Notes: generated by a model not told the origin, from the sequence alone. Counted from the stretch's first letter, positions 17,606-26,021 are shown. The stretch is DNA of 56,275 nucleotides from JAUUZQ01 sp964538375 (GCA_964538375.1 CAZIFQ010000021.1:1-56275), one strand, 5' to 3'. A program made the numbers and translations.

Positions 17606-18586
17606 TTATTTACCGATAGCAGGTGTATATTTCGCCAGCCCATTAGAAAAACCTGCAAACCATATCGATCCAAACGGATCAATAGCAATATCCGTGATAG
17701 TTATTTCCTGTAATCCATCTGAAACACCAAATGAACGCATGCCAACACCATCGTATCGAGTAACCCCTTCACCTATGGTTCCAATCCAAATATTTCCCCG
17801 GAGGTCCCCAATGATTGAAGTTACCGCTACAACTTGTGATCCATTATATAAACCCATGTCCCGGACTTCAGTATCAACCCTGATGATATGGTCACTGTAA
17901 TAATCTCCAATCCAGGTATCACCAAATCCATCGCAAAACACAGCAGTTACAGTATCTGAGAGTAATCCGTTTCCTGTGGTGTAAACTATGGTATCAGACC
18001 CATCTATGGCATACATTCCACAATTTGTCCCTGCCCATATTAATCCATCATATCGTTGATCAATAGCATTAATTTGATTTCTTTCTGTACATGTATAATC
18101 AAATATCTGTTCAAAGTCATTGACTGATGTAAGTTTAATAAGACCGGCATTATAGGTACCTATCCAAATATTGCCGCTTAATGCAGGCATTATTTCGGTA
18201 ATAAATGCACCCTCAAGAATTGGAAGATTCGTAAATGTATTGTTTTGGTAAATAGAAAGCCCGTTAAATGTCCCTACCCATATTTGCTCACCATATTGCG
18301 CAATAGCTGTAACGTAGTTGTCAGGAAGCCCATCATTCGTAGTATAAGTGATCCAGCTTTCTCCGTCATATTTCAACAAGCCATCGCTGTATGTGCCTGC
18401 CCATAGGTTGCCCTTGCTATCAGCCATCACGCATACTATGCTATCGCTTGCTAAACCATTACTGGCATTAAAATATTCCCAGCTATCAAGCTCATTTTCT
18501 TTTGGGAGGTCTTCAAAGGAGTCACAGCCTGACACCAGGGCAAACATTGCAAATAGAACCAGGTATTTAGCTTGATGAACTCTCAA
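17606..18586 (-). CDS. Two-component-regulator-type propeller lipoprotein
   Basis: 326 residues. The signal ends in the lipobox LVSGC (Cys at 21). The rest is a series of reg_prop blades, each with the pattern D..GNLWAGT...GL.KYDG..W..YT..(D/N)GL: at about 58-85, 100-125, 140-165, 185-205, 225-245 and 265-320. This propeller is normally the periplasmic sensor half of hybrid two-component systems in Bacteroidota. Here it stands alone as a lipoprotein with no kinase attached, so it probably binds a ligand or partner protein in the envelope. It is second in the CHAT unit, 7 bp after the PKD lipoprotein gene. Confidence 0.85.
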   Translation of the reverse strand: MRVHQAKYLVLFAMFALVSGCDSFEDLPKENELDSWEYFNASNGLASDSIVCVMADSKGNLWAGTYSDGLLKYDGESWITYTTNDGLPDNYVTAIAQYGEQIWVGTFNGLSIYQNNTFTNLPILEGAFITEIMPALSGNIWIGTYNAGLIKLTSVNDFEQIFDYTCTERNQINAIDQRYDGLIWAGTNCGMYAIDGSDTIVYTTGNGLLSDTVTAVFCDGFGDTWIGDYYSDHIIRVDTEVRDMGLYNGSQVVAVTSIIGDLRGNIWIGTIGEGVTRYDGVGMRSFGVSDGLQEITITDIAIDPFGSIWFAGFSNGLAKYTPAIGK

Positions 18587-18593
18587 ATCAGGT

Positions 18594-19310
18594 TTACTTT
18601 ATCAGCACTTCCCGGTCTACCGGATAAAATTGCTTTGATGAACTGGTAATCTCGCTATTTTCAATGGTTTTGAGGTGGCTCTTTGATGTATTTGGAATAA
18701 AATCGCAGTCAATACCATAGGCATTGAGCTCATTCTGTGTCAGGGGGGTCGAAGTATATGCGGCGAACAACCACATTCCATTATCAGTCTGTTTAAAAAC
18801 AATTATGTAGTAGACCTGTGCTTCAAGATTAAAAAAGAAAGCGATCCCCTCATTGTTGGTGGTCTCTGAGAACTGTGGTTCTTCAACATTTTCCCAGTCA
18901 GATTCATTGTCATAAACCCATATATCACAATCGTTTATAGGAGTTTCTCCATCATCCTCGAAGATGACAAGTCCCAACACTGTGGCTTCATTTATTACGA
19001 TGGTTTTAGTAAGCAACTCGCTACTTTTTTCATTTGTAGCTGTGAGTGTTATATCATAGCTGTCTGCCTCCCAATAAATATAATTAGGATCCATTGTGCT
19101 CGCGCTTCCTCCATCACCAAAATCCCATGAATAGCTTGTCGCATCCAATGATTCATTTGTAAAGAAAATTGTATCTCCCCATTCAGGATTTACTGTTGGC
19201 TCGAAAGAGAATGCCGGAGTTGGTGCTTTCACACAACTCTGAATCAATAGAACACTTACAACAATAACAATTACAGACACTAATGAGGTCCGGTTTTTTA
19301 TGGATTTCAT
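18594..19310 (-). CDS. PKD-domain lipoprotein, first gene of the CHAT unit
   Basis: 238 residues from the ATG at 19310. The longer frame would use a TTG and spoil the signal. Residues 1-26 form a lipoprotein signal ending in LLIQSC. A PKD domain follows at about 30-105, with the diagnostic YSWDFGDGGSAS and a later ITLTATNEKS strand. Residues 108-190 look like a carboxypeptidase-regulatory-type beta-sandwich (GLVIFEDDGETPINDCDIWV, then ETTNNEGIAFFFNLEAQ YY-type strand). Both modules usually bind proteins or glycans outside the membrane. It faces the ECF sigma gene across a shared promoter region. Confidence 0.82.
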   Translation of the reverse strand: MKSIKNRTSLVSVIVIVVSVLLIQSCVKAPTPAFSFEPTVNPEWGDTIFFTNESLDATSYSWDFGDGGSASTMDPNYIYWEADSYDITLTATNEKSSELLTKTIVINEATVLGLVIFEDDGETPINDCDIWVYDNESDWENVEEPQFSETTNNEGIAFFFNLEAQVYYIIVFKQTDNGMWLFAAYTSTPLTQNELNAYGIDCDFIPNTSKSHLKTIENSEITSSSKQFYPVDREVLIK

Positions 19311-19358
19311 AATAAATTGAGTTTGATTTTTATCCAAGTTAGGTATTTGCGGATTGAA

Positions 19359-19377
19359 TATCAAATAGTGTTTGATA
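19359..19377. promoter_or_regulatory. Perfect palindrome in the divergent CHAT/sigma region
   Basis: TATCAAA and TTTGATA flank TAGTG, a 19-bp site with 7-bp arms. It lies between the PKD-lipoprotein and sigma-factor start codons, about 50 bp from the former. It is suited to a dimeric regulator, but no such regulator is encoded alongside. Confidence 0.45.
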
Positions 19378-19464
19378 GATGTTTCGTTTTCGCAGATCGA
19401 TTTTGTACTTTTATTTCATCCTCAAATAAGATATTTCATTTTTTAAGTTGTAGCATGCAACATT

Positions 19465-19472
19465 CAAAATTA
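19465..19472 (-). promoter_or_regulatory. Candidate minus-strand -7 element (TAATTTTG) for the CHAT unit
   Basis: TAnnTTTG match read on the minus strand, about 155 bp before the PKD-lipoprotein start codon. If it is used, the palindrome at 19359 lies in the leader and would act as a roadblock or downstream operator. Confidence 0.35.
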
Positions 19473-19495
19473 GCTATCGTCTTTAACCTGACAGA

Positions 19496-20059
19496 ATGAA
19501 AAAATTGAACTACCAGGACGTCAATATAAAACTAATAAATGCTTGTCGCAAAGGCGATAGTAAGGCGCAGTTTGAAATATACAAGCTCTATTATAAATCG
19601 ATGTATAATACAGCGTTCAGGATGCTGGGAGACAGCGCAGAGGCAGAGGATGTGATGCAGGAAGGGTTTTTAAGTTGTTTTCAGAAAATTGACACATATA
19701 GGGGAGAGGTTAGTTTTGGTGCCTGGTTAAAAAAGATAATTGTTAATCGTTCTTTGGATATAATTAAGACGAGGAAAGCAGTGATTTCGATTGAAGCAAG
19801 TCAGGTTGATATAGCTGATGAGTCATCTGCAGGGTTTTCAGAGATACCTGATAATCTGGACGTTGAAATGATTAAAGAAGCCATTTACTCTCTTCCTGAA
19901 GGTTACAGAATAGTGTTGTCTCTTTACCTGCTGGAAGGATATGATCACGAAGAAATATCAGAAATATTAAACATAACAAACGCTACATCAAGGACACAGT
20001 TTCATAGGGCGAAGAAAAAATTAACAGAATTGATAAACGAATTAAAAGCAGTATCATGA
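19496..20059 (+). CDS. ECF-type RNA polymerase sigma factor
   Basis: 187 residues with the two conserved domains only. Region 2 is at about 20-90 (YKSMYNTAFRMLGDSAEAEDV, QEGFLSCFQKIDTYRG, FGAWLKKIIVNRSLDIIKTR). Region 4 is at about 125-180 (LPEGYRIVLSLYLLEGYDHE, a helix-turn-helix, then SRTQFHRAKKKLTELI). It directs RNA polymerase to a specific set of promoters, typically for envelope functions. It overlaps the next gene by 4 bp (ATGA), which encodes a single-span protein of anti-sigma design, and is divergent from the CHAT unit. Confidence 0.95.
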   Translation: MKKLNYQDVNIKLINACRKGDSKAQFEIYKLYYKSMYNTAFRMLGDSAEAEDVMQEGFLSCFQKIDTYRGEVSFGAWLKKIIVNRSLDIIKTRKAVISIEASQVDIADESSAGFSEIPDNLDVEMIKEAIYSLPEGYRIVLSLYLLEGYDHEEISEILNITNATSRTQFHRAKKKLTELINELKAVS

Positions 20060-20598
20060 GCGATCTGGAAAAATATATCATAGAAAATCGGGACAAATTT
20101 GTCGCCGATGAGCCGGATGTAGGTCATTTTGATAGGTTCAGCGCAAAACTCAAGGAGGGTAAAAGACCAGCCAGGAAGTTGCGTTTCCATCATGTGATGC
20201 AAATCGCGGCTTCTTTCGCTATCCTCCTTGCCTCCGGAATTGTCATAGTAAAATCCAGTAAAGCAAAGGCAAAGTTAGCAGTTGTAGAAGTTCCTGCGCA
20301 ATACCAGGAAACTCAGAACTACTACATGCACCAGGTAAATAGCAGGTATGATGAGATTGAATCCATCAGTTTTACTGAAGCCGAGGAGAAAGAGATGTTA
20401 CTGAAAGAGCTACTGGAGATGGATTCGTATTACCAGGAGTTATTGGTGGATCTTAATGCAAATCCTGGCGATGAACGCGTAATTTCTGCACTCATAAAGC
20501 ATTACCAGATGAAAGTCGTGGTAATGGATCAAATTATAGAACAATTAAAAAAGTTTAAACAACCAAAAAGTGTTAGTAATGAAAAATCAAGTATTTAA
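20056..20598 (+). CDS. Probable anti-sigma factor, single-pass membrane protein
   Basis: 180 residues. A charged N-terminal part (1-42, cytoplasmic by the positive-inside rule) with FDRFSAKLKE is followed by one transmembrane helix at about 46-66 (MQIAASFAILLASGIVIV). A helical, Glu-rich C-terminal part then faces the periplasm. No zinc-binding HxxxCxxC motif is seen in the short N-terminus, so it is not a ZAS-type anti-sigma factor. The role is inferred from translational coupling to the sigma gene and from the size and topology common to such partners in Bacteroidota. Its end overlaps the next gene. Confidence 0.7.
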   Translation: MSDLEKYIIENRDKFVADEPDVGHFDRFSAKLKEGKRPARKLRFHHVMQIAASFAILLASGIVIVKSSKAKAKLAVVEVPAQYQETQNYYMHQVNSRYDEIESISFTEAEEKEMLLKELLEMDSYYQELLVDLNANPGDERVISALIKHYQMKVVVMDQIIEQLKKFKQPKSVSNEKSSI

Positions 20599-21547
20599 TT
20601 CGAAGAGTTTATTCCTGTCCTTGCTCCTGATTATCGGTATAAGCTTTTCTCTCTCAGCTCAGAAAGAAGTCAAAAAAGAGATTTCTGAAAGCTATAAGGT
20701 CAGCCAGGACTTTACCCTCGAGGTCGAGAATAAGTATGGTAGCATTGATATAGTTAATTGGGATAAGAAAGAGCTTGAAGTGGTGATTGAAATGGTCGTT
20801 AAGGCCCCATCTGAAGAAAAAGCACAGAAAATCCTTGACAAAATTGATGTCGATATCAATGAGTCAGGGAATGGTGTTGCTTTTGTGACTCAGATGGATA
20901 TCAAAAATATGGGAAATAAAATCAATGTTGAGGTAAATTACAAAATTAGTGCACCCAGCTCCATCAATGCGAAATTGACCCAAAAATACGGTGGTATTTT
21001 TATTGAGGAGCTTACTGGAGACGTTTCCCTGGTTATTAAGTATGGTAATTTGATGGCTCAATCGCTGGTGAATAAAAAAGACAATGTGAATGAACTCGTC
21101 CTTGCCTATAGTAATGCAGAAATTGCAGAAGCAGGTAAGCTTGAGGCGAAGCTTGCCTATTCTGAGATAAAGCTTGAATCAGTTGGTAGTTATGAAGGTA
21201 AATTAGCTTATTCTAAGTTAGCCGCCGTAAACCTTACTGGTAAATTGGTGTTAGATGCTGCTTATTCATCCGTAAAAGTTGAAAATGTTGTAGCTGGATT
21301 TAAGACAATTAATGTTACAGCCGCTTATGGTAATGTGAAAATAGGAATGGATGCAGAAGCTGCATATACTTACGAAATGGAATCCAAATATGGGGGTCTG
21401 AACGCACCTGCAGGGGCTGTAAAAGTTAGTGAGAATGACCATGACCATGGCCCTGATCATCATAAAGCAGTGAAGGGATCTGTTGGTAGTTCTCCTACAG
21501 GAAAAGTTATTGTTTCAGTTAAATATGGAAATGCATATCTGAAATAG
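20579..21547 (+). CDS. Exported DUF4097-like beta-helix repeat protein
   Basis: 322 residues from the ATG that gives a clean signal peptide ending at FSLSAQ. Another in-frame ATG lies 9 bp upstream. The body is made of short beta repeats (VENKYGSIDIVNWDKKELEV, KYGGIFIEEL, KYGNLMAQ, AYSNAEIAEAG, AYSEIKLESVG, AYSKLAAVNL, AYSSVKVENV, AYGNVKIG, KYGNAYLK), that is (K/A)Y(G/S) about every 20 residues. Such right-handed beta-helix-like sheets occur in DUF4097/adhesin-type proteins often encoded with ECF sigma factors. A His/Asp-rich loop (DHDHGPDHH) near residue 290 could bind metal. Function unknown, probably periplasmic. Confidence 0.75.
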   Translation: MKNQVFNSKSLFLSLLLIIGISFSLSAQKEVKKEISESYKVSQDFTLEVENKYGSIDIVNWDKKELEVVIEMVVKAPSEEKAQKILDKIDVDINESGNGVAFVTQMDIKNMGNKINVEVNYKISAPSSINAKLTQKYGGIFIEELTGDVSLVIKYGNLMAQSLVNKKDNVNELVLAYSNAEIAEAGKLEAKLAYSEIKLESVGSYEGKLAYSKLAAVNLTGKLVLDAAYSSVKVENVVAGFKTINVTAAYGNVKIGMDAEAAYTYEMESKYGGLNAPAGAVKVSENDHDHGPDHHKAVKGSVGSSPTGKVIVSVKYGNAYLK

Positions 21548-21570
21548 AAGTTTAATAGACTGGTTTTTTT

Positions 21571-21610
21571 AACACTCCCTGGATTTTATTAAATTTAGGG
21601 AGTGTTTCAT
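21571..21610 (+). terminator. Terminator after the sigma/anti-sigma unit
   Basis: A 10-bp perfect stem (AACACTCCCT / AGGGAGTGTT) with a 16-nt AT loop, a T-rich stretch before it and TTTC-ATTT after it. It lies between the repeat protein and the asparaginase gene, so the two are probably separate transcripts. Confidence 0.7.
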
Positions 21611-21623
21611 TTAAAACAATCCT

Positions 21624-22622
21624 ATGTCCAACTCTATAAAAATTTTCGCATTGCTGATCATGGCTGTCAGCATCATCTCAGCGTGTAATTCACAAAATGA
21701 TGCTAAAAAAGAAACTATTCCCGGCAAACAATATGAATATGCACTGGTAATACATGGTGGTGCCGGTTATGCAACTCCTGAAAAATTGGGTCCAGGGGGA
21801 GAAAAGGCCTATGAAATGGCCTTGGATTCAGCACTGCATATTGGAATTGAGGTTTTGAAGTCGGGAGCCAGTAGCTTAGATGCAGTGGAAAATGTAATTG
21901 TATACCTGGAGAATAATCCACTATTCAATGCGGGGAAAGGTGCAGTTTATACCAGCGAAGGGAAGGTTGAATTAGATGCGTCTATCATGAACGGTGCAGA
22001 TCTCAATGCGGGAGCAATAACAGGGATAGAGCATGTGAAGAATCCGATAAAAGCAGCAAGAGCAGTGATGGAAAACTCAGTACATGTGATGTTTTCCGGA
22101 CACGGAGCTACTGAATTTGCAAAGACACAGGATCTTGAAATTGTCGATCAGGATTACTTTTTAACTGAATCAAGTAAGAAGGCCCTGGAGAAAGCTCTGA
22201 AAGCTGATAAATTCGGAACAGTGGGTTGTGTTGCCCTGGATAAGAATGGCAACCTTGCAGCAGGAACGTCAACAGGTGGTATAACTAACAAGAAACATGG
22301 GAGAGTAGGAGATGTGCCCGTAATTGGCGCAGGAACTTATGCCAAGAATAGTGTTGCTGGGATTTCATGTACCGGACAGGGAGAGTTCTACATCAGGATA
22401 GTTGCCGCCCATGAAGTTGTTTCACTCATGGACTACCAGGGGATGTCGGTAGAAGAAGCCGCCCAGGATGTTATCTTTCGTCAACTCAAACCCTTCGATG
22501 CCAAGGGGGGTATCATCTGCCTGGATCCCATGGGAAATGTAGCTATGGAATTCAATACCTCAGCCATGTTCAGGGCTTACGGAAATTCCGACGGCGATGA
22601 AATCGTGAAGATTTTTAAATAA
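21624..22622 (+). CDS. Isoaspartyl peptidase / L-asparaginase (plant type, Ntn hydrolase)
   Basis: 332 residues with a lipoprotein-like signal (VSIISAC, Cys21), so it is exported. Conserved blocks of the family: ALVIHGGAGY near 41, NPLFNAGKGAVYT at about 98-110, and the autocleavage site FGTVGCVALD with Thr199 as N-terminal nucleophile of the beta chain. GTSTGGITNKKHGRVGDVP and a TGQGEFYIR stretch follow. The precursor self-cleaves before Thr199. It hydrolyses beta-aspartyl dipeptides and asparagine in the periplasm, which fits the peptidase-rich surroundings. Confidence 0.93.
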   Translation: MSNSIKIFALLIMAVSIISACNSQNDAKKETIPGKQYEYALVIHGGAGYATPEKLGPGGEKAYEMALDSALHIGIEVLKSGASSLDAVENVIVYLENNPLFNAGKGAVYTSEGKVELDASIMNGADLNAGAITGIEHVKNPIKAARAVMENSVHVMFSGHGATEFAKTQDLEIVDQDYFLTESSKKALEKALKADKFGTVGCVALDKNGNLAAGTSTGGITNKKHGRVGDVPVIGAGTYAKNSVAGISCTGQGEFYIRIVAAHEVVSLMDYQGMSVEEAAQDVIFRQLKPFDAKGGIICLDPMGNVAMEFNTSAMFRAYGNSDGDEIVKIFK

Positions 22623-22628
22623 TTTTTC

Positions 22629-22658
22629 GTAGAGACGCGCCATGTGGCGCGTCTCTAC
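22629..22658. repeat. Perfect palindrome with GAGACGCG core, between convergent genes
   Basis: 13-bp perfect arms (GTAGAGACGCGCC / GGCGCGTCTCTAC) around ATGT, 6 bp after the asparaginase stop and 3 bp before the end of the HD-like gene. A second member of the same family lies at 42710-42731, also between convergent genes. It may work as a two-way transcription stop and is probably a dispersed REP-type repeat. Confidence 0.8.
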
Positions 22659-22661
22659 AAA

Positions 22662-23216
22662 TCAGCTCAACCTTTCCTTAAATGGCAAAAACGTCATGAA
22701 ATCCGCATGATGCACTACATACGCCTCCGTGGATCTTTTCACCATATTCCCTTCACCCGCATGGGTGGCAATAATATGACAAACCTCTGGTGGAATATTG
22801 CATGATTCTGCAAGGGAGACACCGGAAAATGGATGTCTCAGGTATTTTCCATACATTCCCTGTATTGCCTTACCATTCTCATCCAAAACATACTCCAATA
22901 ATTTCCCCACATCAGCCAATATCGCTCCCGCTATGAGTACATCCATATTTACAGGTAGTTCATCTTTGAAGAACTCATTCATTTTGATGCCACTTTCCCT
23001 GGCAATGTGAACTACCGCTCGCTTATGATTCATGAAGCTTACCTTGAGATCAGGACCGCATAAAAGAGTGAAGGGTATTCGTTGTAGATCACCGGGTGAA
23101 AGTACACTCTTTGATAGTGCCAGTTCCCAAACTGCAGCGGTCTTTTCCCTCAATCCCGGGTCTTCGATCCATTCTAATTCGGGCCAGAGTGTCAATACAT
23201 CTTTATTAATGCTCAT
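22662..23216 (-). CDS. HD-superfamily protein with altered HD pair
   Basis: 184 residues, no signal. The order of motifs fits HD phosphohydrolases: MNHKRAVVHIA (His64), GAILADVGKLLEY (101-102), RHPFSGVSLAE (His128), IIATHAGEG (His152) and HHADFMTF (His169, Asp172). The defining His-Asp pair reads Ala101-Asp102, so one metal ligand is missing, while the other metal-binding histidines are kept. Activity may persist with an altered metal site, or the protein may be a binding module. It starts 9 bp after the isocitrate-type dehydrogenase gene on the same strand, so the two are likely cotranscribed. The substrate is unknown. Confidence 0.75.
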   Translation of the reverse strand: MSINKDVLTLWPELEWIEDPGLREKTAAVWELALSKSVLSPGDLQRIPFTLLCGPDLKVSFMNHKRAVVHIARESGIKMNEFFKDELPVNMDVLIAGAILADVGKLLEYVLDENGKAIQGMYGKYLRHPFSGVSLAESCNIPPEVCHIIATHAGEGNMVKRSTEAYVVHHADFMTFLPFKERLS

Positions 23217-23225
23217 GATGTTTAA

Positions 23226-24416
23226 TTATAGTTTAGCAATAATAGCATCAGCCATTTGTGAGCTTGATGCTGCTCCCTTTTCGCATACATCCGGTTTTCC
23301 TGTCATCTTCATCATATCATAGGTCTTGACCTTGCCTTCTTCAATGACCATCGCTACTGACTTTCTTATCCTGGCAGCTATAGCATTTTCACCAATATGG
23401 TCTAGCATCATGCAGGCAGATTCGATCATGGCAATTGGATTCACTATGGAAGTCTCATAATTTGCATACTTGGGTGCTGATCCGTGTGTAGGTTCAAATA
23501 CAGCCACTTCTTCTCCAATATTAGCACTGCAGGCAAATCCTAATCCTCCTATCAAACCGGCAAATCCATCAGAAACAATATCACCGAACATATTCCCTGC
23601 CACTATAACCCCATAATTTTCAGGGTTTTTGGTAAGCCACATCATCTGTGCATCAATATTTGTGTTCCAGAGTTCAATTCCCGGGTAATCACTGCGCTGA
23701 ATCTCTTGTGCCAGTTTATACATCATCCCTGAGGTTTCCCTGATAACGTTGGGCTTCTCGCAAACGGTAACGCTCTTATACCCGTACTTTTCTGCATAAC
23801 TGAATGCAGCCCTAAGAATTCTCTCAGTTGCTTTCCTGGTAAAAATCCTTGTGGAAATACTCAGTTCTTCTTTTGGAGTTTGTCCGAAGTTTTTAACAAA
23901 GCGGGGATGCGTTAAAAGTGCATTGTACACTTCTTCAGGTGGATTGCTCCACTCAACACCGCCATAGAGTCCTTCTGTATTCTGACGGAATATAGTTACA
24001 TCTACCAGGGGTTCTTCAATATCATTGTTCTTACCTCTTCTTATAAAGTTAAGTGGATTTCCTTTGTAGGTACGACATGGCCTGATACATATATCCAGGT
24101 TGAAGTGCTGCCTTAAACCTACAATTGGACTGGAGTATATTAATCCCTTGTCCCGGAATGAAGGATCCAACTCTTCCACTGCCTCATCCTTTGGCTTGGA
24201 AGTGATGGCTCCAAACAGTCCGATTTTATGCTTTTTAAGTAGCTCAATGGTTCTGTCTGGTAGGGGATTACCTTCTTTTTTCCAAAATTCCCAGCCAATA
24301 TCACCTTCTACATATTCTGCACTAAATCCTGCTTGATCCAGTACCCTGATTGTTTCGTTGAGAACGGTCCTTCCAATGCCGTCTCCCGGTAGAGCCACGA
24401 TTGTTCTTTTTTTCAT
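23226..24416 (-). CDS. Isocitrate/isopropylmalate-type NAD(P) dehydrogenase
   Basis: 396 residues from the ATG at MKKRTIVALPGDGIGRTV. The frame runs 56 codons further upstream, but that part is AT-rich intergenic sequence. Family marks are LPGDGIG at the start, TIFRQNTEGLYGGVEW (substrate loop), the NVIRETSGMMY helix, NTNIDAQMMWL, GNMFGDIVSD (metal-binding aspartates) and EPTHGSAPKYA (cofactor loop). The family oxidises and decarboxylates isocitrate, isopropylmalate, homoisocitrate or tartrate. The NTEGLY(G/A)G loop without leuABCD neighbours favours the isocitrate (NAD-type) group. With citrate lyase nearby in the window, a role at the citrate/isocitrate node is plausible but not proven. Confidence 0.82.
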   Translation of the reverse strand: MKKRTIVALPGDGIGRTVLNETIRVLDQAGFSAEYVEGDIGWEFWKKEGNPLPDRTIELLKKHKIGLFGAITSKPKDEAVEELDPSFRDKGLIYSSPIVGLRQHFNLDICIRPCRTYKGNPLNFIRRGKNNDIEEPLVDVTIFRQNTEGLYGGVEWSNPPEEVYNALLTHPRFVKNFGQTPKEELSISTRIFTRKATERILRAAFSYAEKYGYKSVTVCEKPNVIRETSGMMYKLAQEIQRSDYPGIELWNTNIDAQMMWLTKNPENYGVIVAGNMFGDIVSDGFAGLIGGLGFACSANIGEEVAVFEPTHGSAPKYANYETSIVNPIAMIESACMMLDHIGENAIAARIRKSVAMVIEEGKVKTYDMMKMTGKPDVCEKGAASSSQMADAIIAKL

Positions 24417-24451
24417 ATTGTATAATACGCTATAGGTTAATGATTGTTTAT

Positions 24452-24459
24452 TATCTTTG
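24452..24459 (+). promoter_or_regulatory. Candidate -7 element (TATCTTTG) for pepD
   Basis: TAnnTTTG match in the divergent region, 106 bp before the pepD start codon. The distance is long and no -33 box is seen, so this is a weak call. Confidence 0.25.
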
Positions 24460-24565
24460 CTAAAAGTATTACAAATAATCAACCCGTTATTTGCTGTACG
24501 ATAGTTTTTTACCAAAATATATTGCATAACATCTTTACTGAAGTTGTGCTGATAATAATTTATAT

Positions 24566-26020
24566 ATGAAAGAGTTAGAGCCAAAGGAATTGTGGGGATA
24601 TTTTGATGATATTTTAAAAATTCCTCGTATATCTAAAAATGAAGAGAAAATCCTTCTATACCTTGTTGAATTCGCTGAAAAATATGGATTGCCTTACAAA
24701 AAGGATGGTGCCGGTAATTTGCTTATTAGCAAGCCTGCCACTTCAGGGTTTGAGAACCGTGAAACAATAATTCTTCAAAGTCATATCGACATGGTAGGAG
24801 AGAAGCTTTCTGAAAGCAATCACGATTTCTACAAAGATGCGATTGAAGCAAGGATCGTTGACGGATGGGTGAAAGCCAAAGGAACTACACTTGGCGCCGA
24901 TGATGGAATTGGCGTTGCTGCATCACTCGCTGTTCTTTCTTCAAATACACTAAAGCACGGCGCCATTGAGTGTTTGTTTACGTCTGATGAAGAAACAGGG
25001 ATGACAGGAGCTTTTGGTTTGGAAGCAGGATTCATGGAAGGTAAAATTCTACTGAATCTGGATTCTGAAGATGAAGGGGAGATTTTTATCGGATGTGCCG
25101 GTGGTATTGATACTGTTGGAAAATTTACCGCGTTAACGAAAGTTACGAAGAAAGATAAAGTTGCAAGGAAAGTTAGCATTGATGGATTGAAAGGTGGACA
25201 TTCAGGTGATGAGATTCATAAAAATCATGCCAATGCCATCAAGCTTTTGAATAGATTTTTGTGGAATGCAGACCGGAAATTGCCACTACACCTAGCTGCC
25301 TTTGAAGGTGGGAAGCTGCGCAATGCTATTCCAAGAGATGCAAGTGCAATTTTGGTAATGACGGTAGAAACAGCCAGTTTATTTGATGAATATTTCCAAT
25401 CATTTAAGGATTATGTTAGTGCTGATATTCTTTCTTTTGAACCTGGGTTTATCATGGAGCTTCAAGTTGTAGACTTGCCCAAAACACGCTTTACAAGGGC
25501 CTTTCAACGAGACTTTATGAATGCTATTTATGCTCTTCCGCATGGAGCCATGACCTGGACGCAGGATATGCCTGACCTGGTGGAAACTTCATCTAATCTT
25601 GCACTTGTAAGAACAATAAAAGGTAATATTATCGAAGTAGTCACAAGTCAGAGAAGCTCAGTAGATACTGCAAGGAGAGATATTGCTGATCATATAAATG
25701 CCCTTTTTACGTTGGCAGGAGCAGAGGTTGTGCACTCTGATGGCTATCCGGGTTGGAAACCTAATATGGATTCTGTAATTCTTAAGATTTCAGAGCAGGT
25801 GTATAAAGATATATTTAAATCTGATCCTGAGGTAAAGGCCATTCATGCCGGACTGGAATGTGGACTGTTCCTTGAAAAGTATCCTGAACTTGACATGATT
25901 TCGTTTGGTCCCACCATTAAAGGAGCTCATACCCCGGAGGAGAGAATAGAGATCGAAACCGTAATGAAATTTTGGGATTTCCTTGTTGCACTTCTTAAGG
26001 AAACGCCCCTGGCAAATTAA
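24566..26020 (+). CDS. pepD: Aminoacyl-histidine dipeptidase (peptidase family M20)
   Basis: 484 residues, the length of PepD/carnosinase-type enzymes. Di-zinc site: His73 in LQSHIDMVGE, bridging Asp112 in GADDGIG, general base Glu142 and ligand Glu143 in SDEETGM. A late HAGLECG block and a His in IKGAHTPEE complete the set. The lid/dimerisation domain is at about 200-380. It has no signal peptide, so it cleaves small dipeptides, including Xaa-His, in the cytoplasm. It is divergent from the dehydrogenase and convergent with rubredoxin, whose stop codon lies only 1 bp beyond its own. Confidence 0.93.
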   Translation: MKELEPKELWGYFDDILKIPRISKNEEKILLYLVEFAEKYGLPYKKDGAGNLLISKPATSGFENRETIILQSHIDMVGEKLSESNHDFYKDAIEARIVDGWVKAKGTTLGADDGIGVAASLAVLSSNTLKHGAIECLFTSDEETGMTGAFGLEAGFMEGKILLNLDSEDEGEIFIGCAGGIDTVGKFTALTKVTKKDKVARKVSIDGLKGGHSGDEIHKNHANAIKLLNRFLWNADRKLPLHLAAFEGGKLRNAIPRDASAILVMTVETASLFDEYFQSFKDYVSADILSFEPGFIMELQVVDLPKTRFTRAFQRDFMNAIYALPHGAMTWTQDMPDLVETSSNLALVRTIKGNIIEVVTSQRSSVDTARRDIADHINALFTLAGAEVVHSDGYPGWKPNMDSVILKISEQVYKDIFKSDPEVKAIHAGLECGLFLEKYPELDMISFGPTIKGAHTPEERIEIETVMKFWDFLVALLKETPLAN

Positions 26021-26021
26021 T

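Noticed and set aside
24417..24584. Long form of the isocitrate-type dehydrogenase
   Set aside because: The 56 added codons lie in AT-rich divergent sequence; the family starts with the ALPGDGIG strand near residue 8 of the shorter form.
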